Part shown: piece after piece, positions 51,434 through 63,196 of the stretch | Position numbering within the stretch: the stretch's first letter is position 1 | How the letters are laid out: every line of letters starts with the position of its first letter | Origin: Pyrrhoderma lamaoense | Lineage: Eukaryota; Basidiomycota; Agaricomycetes; Hymenochaetales; Hymenochaetaceae | Reading direction: 5' to 3' | Length of the DNA stretch: 64,000 nt | Assembly: GCA_002794735.1 (NCBI GenBank) | Contig: NBAZ01000026.1 | Span: 124,001 to 188,000, forward strand | Position numbers and translations under genes: made by a program | The notes under the pieces: generated by a model | Told to the model about the DNA's origin: nothing | The model's database searches: none | What the model saw: only the letters and a program-made list of their open reading frames with translations

Positions 51434-52471
51434 CCTATCATCGATGCAGTGTCTTTTCTTAATGTTTCTGGAGTGGTTATTACGAGTGACGACTCCAGCA
51501 GATTACTGAGGCTCAATACTGTTGTACCCAAATGAAGTTGGCTCTCAACCAATGATTTTTTGTCCCTTACGCCATATTCTGAGGGAAGATTTCATACGGC
51601 TGAGCTTCCTTCAGTATCCTGGTAAGTATCTGAAATTTGGGTTCCTCATCCTCGAGTAATAGCATTTTGATATATTCCAGCAACTACCAGTGAAGAAATA
51701 GGTGCTACTTACTACATGCTTGGCAACAAAAGAAATACCTTCTTTGACAACTATATTTAAAAGTGAGCCCTTAAACAATGATTACGATTCTATCGATAAC
51801 ATTGACGCTGTTTGAGAAGGACTGTTACCCTCTATCATCTAGAACTGTTAAACCCTGACACATAGATGAATCAATTGTAAAACCGGGTTCTTGCTGTTGA
51901 CTTCCTAACCAAGCAATTTGCCGCATTATAAGTACGCCATAGTAAGATTGCAATTTTACCTTCGTATTACGTACATGTTATTTGTAATAAGTTTTGCACT
52001 TCCTATTTTCATGTCAAGGAAATTGAACTCAAGCCTGATATATTGAATCTATTTGTTTGTGATTTATGCTTTTGATAGACTCTACGTGTGGTAATTCCTT
52101 TTTTTCTTATCATTTGAAGATGTGGAGCTCATTTTTAGAACTACCGACACTATGAGCCCATTAAATTTTACCAATATTATAAGGTAAAAACTATCTTTTA
52201 TTAAGCTAAACTACCAAAAGAAGCAAAGTGACAATTATATACGCATGTCTAGAGATACAAATATGACTGATTTATCGCTAATATATATATGGGTCTATTG
52301 TTTGCGTATTTCATTGCAATATTTCAAGTTCCTTCGTTATACTACTTTTTGAATCTGTTTGGCTTTGCATCTTAGAATGTGTTATATATTGCGAGGTCCA
52401 AATCCGAGATCCACCATGCAAGTAAGTCTACAGTAGCAGTGAACCGCTGATCGTTAGACGTACCTCCCATC
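51434..52471. other. Spacer upstream of kinase-like gene 5
   Basis: About 1 kb of AT-rich sequence; apart from possible upstream fragments of the 51140-51433 ORF, no gene seen. Confidence 0.45.
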
Positions 52472-54785
52472 ATGGCAGCTCAAGGATTAGCTGGGCTTGT
52501 CCCTTACGGTGAACGCCTTGGTAAAGGGTCATATGGAGAAGTTTTTGTAGGTGACAAAGCCTAGCTACTATTATCTATCTAACACACTTACAGAAGTGCT
52601 ATGTTCCGCAAGATATCAACTGGGACTCCCCATGGTATGAATACAGAGGTCAAAAGTTTGCAGTTAAGAAAATGAAAAAATCAAAACGATATATAGAACT
52701 TCAAAATTCAGAACTAAAAGCACGGAGTGTACTTCCGATATGCAATGGAATAGTGAGTCTTATTCCTAGTACAACTCGAGCAGCTTTCTCATCTCTTTCA
52801 GCTGAGACATTATGGAGAAGCTGAAGATAAGGAATACATCTATATAGTTATGGAGTATCTCAGACACGGAGATCTGCATACTTTGGGTAGACAAGTGCGT
52901 GTTAACCCGGACCCTTACGGAGTTATACGGCATATAATGTAGTGCGTGGTGCATTCCTGTTAAATTGTGAAGCTAGTTAACTTAGTCACAGCACCTTATT
53001 GGAAGGACTTGTGCGTTTGCACGCTGAAGGCTTAGTTCACCAAGACATTAAGTAAGCCATAATAATTCAAGTTTGAGCTGTCTATGATAAACTTATACTA
53101 CCTATGACCAGACCGCAAAATATTCTAGTAAGGGATCCTAACACTTATAGATGTGCTATCTCAGATTTTGGATCGTAAGATATGACAAAAACTCCATTTT
53201 ATGCGTCTTGGTTTGATTAACGCCTATATATAGGTTATATGTGATGAATAGTGATCCAGCTCAAACTTGGCTCAAAACCACTTATCATTATGCGGCTCCC
53301 GAGCAGGCGAAATCAGCATTGTTAAATTTACCAGACTATGGAGACCCTAAGTCGGATGTTTGGTCGTTGGCGTAAGTCGAGATTCTACTTATTAAATATA
53401 GGTTATCTTGACCGTTATCTCCTTCAGGATGTCAATTGTTATTATAACACGTGGTGCTGAATACTTTGATGTTACAGAAAAGAAAGAAGTTATATTTAAT
53501 GGAATTGTTGATGGTTCGGCTGTTGATGATCTTCGGCGAGAATCAATTATCTTTAAGGACGTGATAGGTATTATCTTTTGCACAAACTTCAAATCATAGT
53601 GTTCTCATGGCTTTCGTTATTTCAGTCGCTGATTTATTTCTCGGGATGCTTGCACAAGACCCGAATGATCGATTTTCGGCAGCTGAAGCTTTCAGCCATC
53701 CCGTAAGTAATATCCTCTCTCGGGCGGAGGAGATTAACTTACGGGTATGCTCTTGATATAGTTTATTCAATATCAGGAATTTACAACTCCGCTAAATAGG
53801 TTTAAACCCTTTAAACCACTAAAGAGAAACTCAAAAGGCAAAGGAGCTATACCTCCCCCAAAAAAGATAAAAGGTATTCCAGATCCAGTCATAGCTAGTT
53901 CCTCAGACTCAAAAATACACGGAGCAATGGGATTAAGAGGGACAGTAGGACAAACAGGAGGAAAAATTGCTCCTATTCTAGGTACTATCTCTTATTTGTT
54001 CTTTTAAACCGTGTCTTTATCCATCACGTCTCTTGTCTGATTGTTACAATTTTATTTCAAACTAGGCCCAAGAATAACAAATATGCAGACATCTACAAAC
54101 AGGGAGCAGGGACATGAAGGAGTTTCGCGAAGACCTATGTCTGCACGTCCATCAGGTGGTGGTGAACGAGCTCTACCGCTGGCTAGTACAAATAGCACAG
54201 CATTTTATGGTAATCTCCATCTAAATGATAGGTCAGCGAACAAAAGAGTTTCAAAGGCTCCAAATCCAGACAGGCCGGCCTCCGCAAGACCAGCTTCAGC
54301 ACGACATATAACGAGAGCGGTAGGATCGGATAAACAAGTAAAACCACCATTGGCGACACCATTGAAAGGACTCAAACACCTGTCTATCCATGCTTCAGAT
54401 GACACTACAGGTTGGTTTTATCTTATCATGTACGTAAAAGCGGACAAACATTTAACTCGCTTTATGAAGCACAACATGAAAGAAGACGAAGGAGAAGAGA
54501 AGACAAAGGCCCACCATTGTCGCATACGAAACAATTTGAAAAGATCAACGAAGGGGACGGTAGGCACAATACAGGAAAATCTAGAGGTAAGCTGGATATT
54601 CTATCATACCTACATTGCTCCCTGCTAATCCGCTATCAGCCGCGGCTACACCGAGTCGAAGTGACAGCATAACACAAAACCAGGTAAGGGAACGAGTAAA
54701 TAGGACAACAGAGGCCAAAACATATATTGTTCATGGGCGAAAAATAAAGGTCAAGGAAGATGGGACAAAAGTAGTTGTAAGATGA
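52472..54785 (+). CDS. Kinase-like protein 5 (catalytic residues intact, long SARP-repeat tail)
   Basis: Fifth and largest gene. The first exon encodes MAAQGLAGLVPYGERLGKGS then YGEVF (glycine loop), next KFAVKKMKK, a hinge YIVMEYLRHGDL, the catalytic loop LVHQDIKPQNILVRD, SDFGS, YHYAAPEQAKS and SDVWSLA. The C-lobe has ADLFLGMLAQDPNDRFSAAE and ends HP. Phase-2 introns match those of the other four genes. The tail of well over 200 residues is basic and Pro/Ser/Ala/Arg-rich, with repeated SARP-type units (RRPMSARPSG, DRPASARPASARH), and ends in a compact YIVHGRKIKVKEDGTKVVVR segment that looks folded. Several small tail introns are approximate. Confidence 0.8.
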
Positions 54786-55234
54786 TTGTGATAACATCTA
54801 GCCATCAATCATAAAAGCAACTATATCAATACTAATACTAAGTAAAATAAAGAGAATCAATAATAATAACGATGCAGAATCCTAATGCACCATACCTAAG
54901 GCAAATTGAAGGGATGAATGAATAAGTGTATTCGTTATGTCCGTTATGAGAGGCGGTACTACAGCCCTTAGTACAACGTCCCTAAAGGCCACTGCTACGA
55001 CTTTAGCTTTTTCATCTATATGGTGTTATGTATGATACATTTCACTATATTCACAATTGACAAGGGTAATAAGCAGGCTCGCCATGCTTATGGCGTTAGA
55101 TACTTGCGAAACACTATATTTGGTTGTGTAAAGAACTATATATATGTGATTTCATATTATGAATCAAAGATTGTTGATTTCATGATTCCTACAGTAGATA
55201 TATAAAATGCAATTTGCATGATAATCTATTTTTT
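54786..55234. other. Intergenic region between convergent genes
   Basis: About 450 bases between kinase-like gene 5 and the convergent GH92 gene; presumed 3' UTRs. Nothing else seen. Confidence 0.5.
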
Positions 55235-58200
55235 CTAACCAATAATTTTCCCATATCCACCAGTAGACAAAGACGGAGGCAACGATTCAATATCACTCCC
55301 ACACTTAAGCGTCCTATCGTTCGTTAATTCAAGTTCGATCTCACTACCCATCTCAAATATTGACCAGCTGATATAACAATTCGACATCCACACCTTACCA
55401 TTCACCTTAACACTCTAGACGATAGACAACTATAATTAGATCAGATCAGCATGAAGTATGCTTCTTACTTTGACATATATATTCTTTCCTCTTCCTTCTG
55501 TCGAATAATCCCCTTTAAATCCTCTAGTAATGATTGAGGTCGTGCCCAGAAGTGGGTTGCGAATTCTCACCGATTCGAAGAACGGTGATGAAATAAGAAA
55601 CTCTTTCGTCGCGGGAAGAGGATACAAACCAAGTAAATTGAAAACAACATAACTTCCCATAGCACCAGAGTCTAGGAGAAAGTTGGATGAGAATCTACGA
55701 CGTTTGATTATTGGGAAGACATGCCATCATTTCCAGGTAGGCCATTCACGCTCGTATTATAAGAATCTGCAATTACTTCACGTGATCGTTCCGCACTCAG
55801 ACCAGGTCTGTCAGCATAATGATACATATATGGAATCTGTTGGGAAGGCTCGTTTGTAGAATCAAAGTATCCCTAATCGTAAGTCCAATGTAAGGTATAT
55901 CTATGCAAGATCACTAAAGAAATAAAAAAACTCGCACGTTGTCAAAAATGAAGTCCAAACGGCGGATAAACGACTCTCTTCCACCTTGAAGTTCCATTAA
56001 TTTTGCCGTGTCATGAGGAACATACTGTGAATACTGATGCAACGTTTTAAATGCCTCAATATTCAGCTGAAGGGAAAGAAACATACTACAATAGGACCAC
56101 CCTCGTAAAAGCCATCTTTCTTCCCACCATCGAGGAAACACGTGCTATGTCGAGGATCATGTACGGAACAATGCCTAGGGTCTGTATATCCGAAGGAATC
56201 GTTTTTTGCGTATCGAGGCTGCGTATAAACGCGATTATCGAAACAATATTCTTCAAAGACAAAGATACCCATACCTGCATAAAGCCATGGATACCCTCTA
56301 TCACTTGATCATTAGCATCTTGAATGGTCGTATTTGGATTCCAAACCCATTCAAATCCTCGAGATCGGTTACTATACTTCTGCCAATCTTTTATATTACC
56401 CAACTCCTTAGCCACTTGAGAGACCGTAAAATCATCGAAGGAATACTAGTATCATTAGCGAAAACAGTCTAAATTGACAAAAGGAAGATTATTACTTCAA
56501 GGGTACGAGAAACTTGTCTCGTGTTTAGTCCGCCTTTACTAAATTCGTCGCTAGGAATGTATCCTATGTACTTTGAGAAGAGATGAAAGGTTTCTTTAGG
56601 ATAGAGTAGCGTACCAAACTGCTTCCAAACATCTGCTTGTCTTCCCATAAGATCCCATCTCTCAGGCTGCTCTTCAGCGTCCTTTACAAGAGCAGCGTAC
56701 AACGCCTCCGAAGAGACATTGAGATTTTCAAAGAACTTCTTGTATCTGAAATGGTTGACTTATAAGGTTTCGCTTGCAAACAAGTTATTGTACGCACTTA
56801 ACATAAAACTCCGCAAGTATAGGGTCTCCACCTTAGTAATATACAAAAATGAGAAAAAATGAGAAATTAGCGAGACTTTTTGGAGAGATAACAAATACGT
56901 ACTAGAACCTCCTTGAATAAATTGCTGCAATGTAGCCCCTCGACACTCCGGAAGCCATCCTTCATTTCGTTGAATATCAATTAAGGATCGTACTACTTTT
57001 GAATAAGTCACAGGATCATGTAGTGACATCAACGGAAAGAGTGTTCGATATGTATCCCACTAAGTCAAAACAAGACGCTCAGTACATAACAACTAATTCA
57101 TCAGTATACACACATTGCAGTATAGAGAATCGTAGTAAGGCTCATCAGACTTCCATTTAGGATTTTCTCCACTATCTGCGAACTAAATTAGATCTTGTTT
57201 ACCATGCTGACGAGATAAATATGTGGACAAACAATCAGCTGGAACAATGTGTGAGCGATACAGCTACGGATCTGGTTAGAAATAGCGTTTCTAGCGTTTC
57301 AGATTTCATTATCGTATAGCTTACTGAGGAGTAGAAAAGAGTGACATCTGCTTTACGACTCGTATCCGCACTGATATCAAACCGCGAAAGTAGCTCGTTC
57401 CATTCTGAACGTGCTGCTTCATGTACTTGAGAGAAGTTAAAATCAGGAATCTCGCGTTCTGCGTTCATGCATGCTTGACTTGATGAGATAAGGGACACCC
57501 CAACACGTGCAAGGACCACTAGACGTTTTTCGTGTGCTTCCTTTGCAACGTGAGGCGCTCGAACAAAGATATTTTGAGAATCGCCTTTTTCGTCTTCTTT
57601 GGCAAAATCTCGTAAGGTAAGCAAAGCGCCGACTTCTCCAGACCGTGGAAGTGCCTCAAATGTTGTTGTATTCATGCTTATTTCACGCCCATGATATACC
57701 CCGTATTGAACGGGAGTAAATGTGGATGGTGTCTCCTCTTCGTAACGGAAGTCGGTACAAACAAATGCATCGTAACTTGATCCGATAACGATAAATATCG
57801 ACAATGTCAAAAAATAGCAGGAAAATTCGATCATACTTGCCAGTCCCAAAACTTGCAGCAAATCTCGCCCCGCCTTTGACACGCCCTGTTTCGGGGTGAC
57901 ATTAATCTCTAATATGTGTCCGGAGCGCATTCCGTCATTCGTCAGGTCCAGGACCATACGTGGCCTCCAGTCTATATCGTCAGATAACAAAATTCCATTC
58001 TCAATCGCTTCCTCCTTCGTTGGAAATGTGTATCTGTGAAGAGCCGTCCGACGTGTTGCTGTAAGCTCAACTCGAACACCAGTCGATAGATTCGTTGCAA
58101 AGTATCCCGGGGAACCGGCATCATCAGCAACCCCTCCACCAAGGGGAGCGAAGTCTGCAATGGCATATTTGAACCGACGTGGAACTTTACGTTGACTAAG

Positions 58201-58697
58201 TATGACCGGACACGTCGAAAAATTAGAGCAGTGGGTAAGTGGGAAGAGCTTGAAATTCGAGAGAGGGATGTTTCCCCCTGTGCCATCCTCATGAAGTTGG
58301 CTGAACCCTGTTACCTTGTACCGTGGATCAGCATCATATCCAGCGTGCTGAAAATCGGAATAGAGTACTGCGTCATGAGCTCAACTAATTCCTAGTATGA
58401 GTAAACATAGAAACACACATTTCCTGGAGAATCAGTATCCATCCCTGCTTTAACCATGCCATGAGGTAGAGTCGCTCCTGGAAAAACATGACCACCGTTT
58501 GTTGTCCCGATAAAGACGTTGACCAGATTTGTTACGTCTCCTAATACAGCAGGTGGGATTACCTTTCTGGCTCCTGAAGAGCTAGTAAAACTGAGTGAAT
58601 AAACAGAGGCATGAAGGTAAAGAGTTGTTCCTATTGCAACTACAGCTAACGTGGCCAGTAGCGATCTACTCCTCTGAGACAAGAGGAACGATGACAT
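55235..58697 (-). CDS. GH92 alpha-1,2-mannosidase (one apparent frameshift)
   Basis: Family 92 glycoside hydrolase that would trim mannose from N-glycans or mannoproteins with calcium help (family knowledge). The start at 58697 gives a short cytosolic part and a signal-anchor or signal peptide (LLATLAVVAIGTTLYLHASV). Then VNVFIGTTNGGHVFPGATLP, HGMVKAGMDTDSPGN, intron 58348-58418, and HAGYDADPRYKVTGFSQLHE. Next are VELTATRRTALHRYTFP and VLDLTNDGMRSG, then SLHDPVTYSKVVRSL, GWLPECRGATLQQFIQGGS, QYSQYVPHDTAKLMEL, FNEPSQQIPYMYHYA-type and LPGNDDSGAMGSYVVF. The last exon (55415-55235) ends GGYGKIIG. One base is missing near 57866-57877 (KGGARFAASFG region). A GC-AG intron splits GNDD/SGAMG near 55725. 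About ten introns; not all boundaries are certain. Confidence 0.87.
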
Positions 58698-59348
58698 ATT
58701 TCAGGGGAGAAATAAGGCACAACAAGACCTACTTGAAGACTATTCTTACTTTGCTAGAGGCCCCTACCTTCCTCGCTCACAGTTTCCCGCTCACATCCAC
58801 GGTCATTGATTCCAGTAATACCAGGTGGCAATACTCTTGGCAAGCACACGCTTAGTTATTCCGACGCCATTCCAGATTTACCGAATAAGTCTAAGTTCCG
58901 ACAATTTTCGCTCTGTAATATGTCAATAATGATTCCAATTTTCTCTACTTTCGTGTATACATTTTGAACGGATGCTTCGTAAGCACACCCGAGTTTTTCA
59001 AGAACGAGATAGGAGAAGTACACGAACATGTACAAGAGAGTAAGATGATCGATCGAAAACCGTGTGAATGCCACTCGGACCGCTCGCTTATTGAGCATCC
59101 CTTACATGTAAACTACTTTAACAGGAGATTTACATTCAATACAAGACAAGAGAAGACAAGGCACTAGAATGTGAACAAATTCTTTGTCAATTCAGAACAA
59201 AGATCTGTATGATGTCTGAAAGTATCTACCAAGAGAAGGTCAACATGATAAATAGTGAGTGATAATTCAAGACTTCATAGGCTCAAGTGCATGTACGTGT
59301 ATAACCTTCTCTGAGATATTACACAAGTCACCAAGAGAGTATTCTAAA
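58698..59348. other. Divergent promoter region of GH92 and GH16 genes
   Basis: About 650 bases between two divergent carbohydrate-active genes. Both promoters should lie here. No specific motif recognised. Confidence 0.55.
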
Positions 59349-61091
59349 ATGTCCAACAATGACACACTTTATATTCCCTCAGAGTTCTCCTACCATGACC
59401 AGCTTCTTCACAATTATTCTCGGGCTCTATCACAATCCACACCAGACCAAGTTTCTGTATATCCAGAACCTCCGAGTACAGGGCGGTCTTATATGGATAC
59501 TACGACTTCAACAGCGAGTACGTCATCGGAATATAGCTCTTACTCCTCACCATCATATTCAATCTTATCAATATCTCGTGAATCATATTCAAACTCTTGT
59601 CGTCATCCCCTCTCTGGCCCACCTCCATTCTATTTCGATTCAACTCGAGGATTGCGCGAAAAAGGTACTTCTGAAAGTTTATATTCTCGGAACGGTCAAC
59701 ATGCAGGGCGTATGATAAGCTACAAGTGTAAAAGATTGAGGTTTACGATTCCCGGATTTACTGGTGAAATCGAAAAACCTTGGCTTTCTAGACGTGATCC
59801 ACTGGAGAGGATAAGCTACGCCTGACTCTTGTATTATCTAGCCTGGGAATAATAGTCAGTTTTATCTATTGTTACGTTAGTTTGAAAAATATGAACTTTG
59901 TTGGGAACGTATGTCTGGTCATGGATGAAGACTTCAGTAATGGTTTAGATCCTAGTCGCTGGGTGGTAGATGTGAATATGGGCGGTTTTGGGTCTGTTTC
60001 CTTTCGTACACTATTGGAGAAATATACACTCTGACAGTTTGAAATAGAAATGGTGAATTTGAGATGACAACAAACTCATCCAAAAATATCTTCGTTGAAG
60101 ATGGAGTTCTTTACCTTACCCCGACAATAACCTCAGACGAAATCGGATCAACCTCCGTCTTCAATGGATATACTTATAATATCACTGGATGCACATCATC
60201 TGATGTACTTGAGTGTGCAGCCGTTTCGAATTCCACACTACAGACAGCCATTAATCCAGTCAAGTCCGCTCGTATCTCAACTATAAACTCAACAAGTATA
60301 AGATATGGACGCGTCGAAGTTGTTGCACGTATCCCTGAAGGTGACTGGCTCTGGCCGGCGATTTGGATGCTTCCTAAAGAAAATGTCTATGGAACGTGGC
60401 CTATTAGCGGAGAGATTGATGTAATGCCTACCCAACCTTCAGTAATAGATCTGTACTTAATTTCTCACTTTCTAGATCATGGAGTCACGCGGGAATGATG
60501 CAAGTTACATAAAGCAGGGCCGAAATTATGTCCGATCCTCTCTAAACTGGGGCCCAACAAAATACATTAACAGTGTCGAGAAAACATACGGCTGGCAGCG
60601 CAATCGTCGAAGTACATACGCAGATGGATTTCACACTTATACCCTCGAGTGGACCGACAAATTTATAAGGGCGTATGTCGACAACCGTAATAAAGCGATG
60701 ATAAATATACCGTTCAATGAACCCTTCTTCAAACGAGGAAACTATCCTGAAGTAGTAATGAATGGAACGACGGAGATCCTTCTCAAAAATCCATGGGAAA
60801 TCTCAGGAAACAATGCCGCCCCATTCGACCAAGGTATATCTCCTATCCATGTCGTTTATAATCCTTCATTTACGATATTTAATAGATTTCTATCTCATAA
60901 TGAATGTCGCTGCTGGGGGTACTAATGGCTGGTTTCCAGATGGTTATGGGAACAAACCCTGGCTAGATGGTGATACAAATGCAATGTACGAATTTGCTGA
61001 GGCTCAAAATGAGTGGTATTCAACATGGCCATCCGACCCAAGGAAACGCGGAATGGCAGTTTCTAGCGTCAAAATGTGGCAGAAATGCTAA
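59349..61091 (+). CDS. Membrane-anchored GH16 endo-beta-glucanase-like protein (one apparent frameshift)
   Basis: Type II membrane protein with a GH16 beta-glucanase domain. Exons: 59349-59991, 60048-60420, 60476-60833 and 60886-61091. The cytosolic N-terminus is Ser/Tyr/Pro-rich. Near its end come LRFTIPGFTGEIEKPWLSRR and a membrane helix around LVLSSLGIIVSFIYCYV. The lumenal domain has VMDEDFSNGLDPSRW, FGNGEFEMTT, GRVEVVARIPEGDWLWPAIW and the catalytic GEIDIMESRG (ExDxxE). It continues with YTLEWTDKFIRAYVDN, FYLIMNVAAGGTNGWFPDGY and NKPWLDG, and ends VKMWQKC. It belongs to the basidiomycete GH16 group with an intracellular tail, distinct from the KRE6-like copy at 12.6-14.8 kb. One base is missing near 59806-59812, between EKPWLSRRDPLER and the membrane helix; exon sum 1580 agrees. 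It is divergent from the GH92 gene. Confidence 0.87.
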
Positions 61092-61551
61092 ACTTACAGA
61101 ACTTGAAAAATCCTGCCCTATTCTCGGCGTCATTTTCTCATCACACAAACTAATTTATAAATATCTATTCATCACTCAACTCTCTGTAATTTCCACCTCA
61201 ACTTGTATAAGTATTCAATGTCGAACGTGTCTGATAATGAGCAATTAGCCCCTTTCCTGGTATATAGCTAATTACCAAATACAAATAAGTGTAACAGTAT
61301 AAAATGCACTATCTTCTAATCAACAATCAAAGTTCGTCTATTGCCAAGCACGAGATGCTATTTCGTGGAACCATACATAATCAAGCGTGATCCATTCTTT
61401 CCTCATAAAGACAAGTTTTCTACAGCATTATATAGAATACTTATAATGCATTAATGACGTTAAAAATAGCAGTGATATAGAAATCGCAATCTATCGACTC
61501 TCTTGTCAGGTTAGAATTTAATAATATTAATATAATTAATAGATTTGGTTG
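61092..61551. other. Intergenic region
   Basis: About 460 bases, AT-rich; no gene seen. Confidence 0.5.
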
Positions 61552-62324
61552 ATGCCGCGCATATGTAAGAGAACAAGGTATGAAATTTTTTCAACCTATC
61601 AGGTATCTGTGCTTTATCTGATTTTTCTTGAGCAGAAGAGAAGGCCCGGTTGAAAACAGGGAAGTAAATCCAACAGGTACTTTATCCTATCACATACTAG
61701 AAGACGCGAATGGCGATGGGACTGCTCTTGTTTCGGGTGCTGTTAATGATACAGCTAAATTTATGATGCAAGACAAGAAGTCAAGTCAAGAGTCGGGTAC
61801 GATCGCATCAGAGTCTCGGCCAAGAGAGAAGCGAGAGAATCACGACAATAATACACCTCTTCCGGCTCCAGATCTAGCAAAGGACAAAGATCTGACTAGG
61901 ACGGGGGCAATTCTGAGGAAAACTCAATCAGGAAGTAGACGGAAAAAGACAGAATGCAAGTGCTTCCTCTTCAAAACCAACCACGAGGAGGAAAAAGAGG
62001 ACCGTTGTATCAGACAATGAGCCGGGTCAGCTCGAGGATCGAAGAGTCGCGAGATCCATGTCAAAGAAAGCTACTGAGGGAGCAGAGACTACTGATGCGA
62101 CACCAGGCTCTTCGAATAATTCCGCTGAGCCTCCCGATCGAGAAGTAAAGTCGCTGCCAGTTCGAGAAGTAAGGTCGCCGCTAAAAAGCCACAAAAGCGA
62201 ATATGATGACGTGTCTAATGATTCATATACTCTAGTTTTGATTTTAGGAGTTTTGTTGTTCCTTGTGTTTTCTTTGCAATTATTGTCCTTGCTTTCGGTT
62301 TTGCTTATCCCAATTACTATCTAG
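61552..62324 (+). CDS. Hypothetical basic protein with C-terminal membrane segment (one apparent frameshift)
   Basis: Proposed exons are 61552-61577 (MPRICKRTR) and 61636-62324, joined across a 58-base intron. The soluble part is charged, Ser/Lys/Arg-rich and probably disordered. The C-terminus is a long hydrophobic stretch (YTLVLILGVLLFLVFSLQLL and about a dozen more residues), so a tail-anchored membrane protein is likely. Read literally the frame ends at 62020; removing one base from the A5 run at about 61944-61948 joins it to the downstream frame, and the exon sum (715) agrees with one extra base. No family recognised. The start exon is plausible but not certain. Confidence 0.5.
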
Positions 62325-62397
62325 TTTGCTATCTTATCAGGTCTCCATCGCAATGTATATATATGTAGCAGATATCTGCAATGAATAATCAATATAG

Positions 62398-62601
62398 ATG
62401 TCATACAATATTCCCTATGGCTTGTCAACACGCTTATCTAGATCTAGTGAGATGTATCCAAAATTCTATGAAGGCGACATTCGGGAAAGAGAAGATTCTA
62501 GATCTGAATTACTTGATTATGTAATATTTTTACTTAGTCAGGTCTTAATTTGGTATAATCATATGATCGACTTGGCATGTGACCTATACGGTAGACCATA
62601 G
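62398..62601 (+). CDS. Small hypothetical ORF
   Basis: ATG-initiated 67-codon ORF between two small membrane-protein genes. It has a hydrophobic helix-like part (DYVIFLLSQVLIWYNHMIDL). No homologue recognised and no intron evidence; it may be chance. Confidence 0.2.
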   Translation: MSYNIPYGLSTRLSRSSEMYPKFYEGDIREREDSRSELLDYVIFLLSQVLIWYNHMIDLACDLYGRP

Positions 62602-62655
62602 CGACAGCGGAGATACCTGAGAGTATCAATCTAAGCTTTCAGAGTTGGGAGGGCG

Positions 62656-63196
62656 ATGACAGAGACTACGCTGGAACAACACTCTGATAGGGAATCAGCT
62701 AATGAAGCTGCAATCTCTGATACCCCAGAGGATATACAGGAACAGGAACAGGAACCAAAGGACGAGGATAATGAGAACTCAGAAACAGAGGCGGAAACTC
62801 TCTCGACATCATCAAGATGGAGACGCATGCGTACGTTAGTCATCCTAATTGCTGCTCTCTGGCTTGCCTTTGTCATGTTCCGTATGGCTGGAGAAAGGAA
62901 GCGAACAAAGGTTATCTACGCGAGCCGGTGCGTATGCAACACAACCCATCTTTCCTGTTACTGTTCTCAACACCCTTTTTTGCTATAATTTCAATTTACT
63001 ATATAGATACTCTGAAGATTTCAAATTTAGACCCGCAGCAAGTCCTATCGTTACAGAACAGTTAGCGGATGGTCGCACTAGGATTCGCGGAGCGGACCCT
63101 ACATTGCGCGTTACACCCACGCCGACTGCAAAACCAGAGAAGAAGAAAAGGAGACGAACGAGGAGGAGCAAGTCCAAACCAAAGAGTGGACGATAA
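62656..63196 (+). CDS. Conserved small fungal membrane protein of unknown function
   Basis: Two exons, 62656-62927 and 63007-63196, total 462 bases (153 residues), in frame. The N-terminus is acidic and Glu/Gln-rich (IQEQEQEPKDEDNEN); one membrane helix follows (LVILIAALWLAFVMFRM). Across the intron, KVIYASR joins YSEDFKFRPAASPIVTEQ, leading to DGRTRIRGADPTLRVTP and a strongly basic tail (KKKRRRTRRSKSKPKSGR). The FKFRPAASPIVTE / RTRIRGA part looks like a conserved module known in fungal hypothetical proteins, but I assign no function. The topology suggests a single-pass protein with the basic tail in the cytosol or nucleoplasm (inference). Confidence 0.75.
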
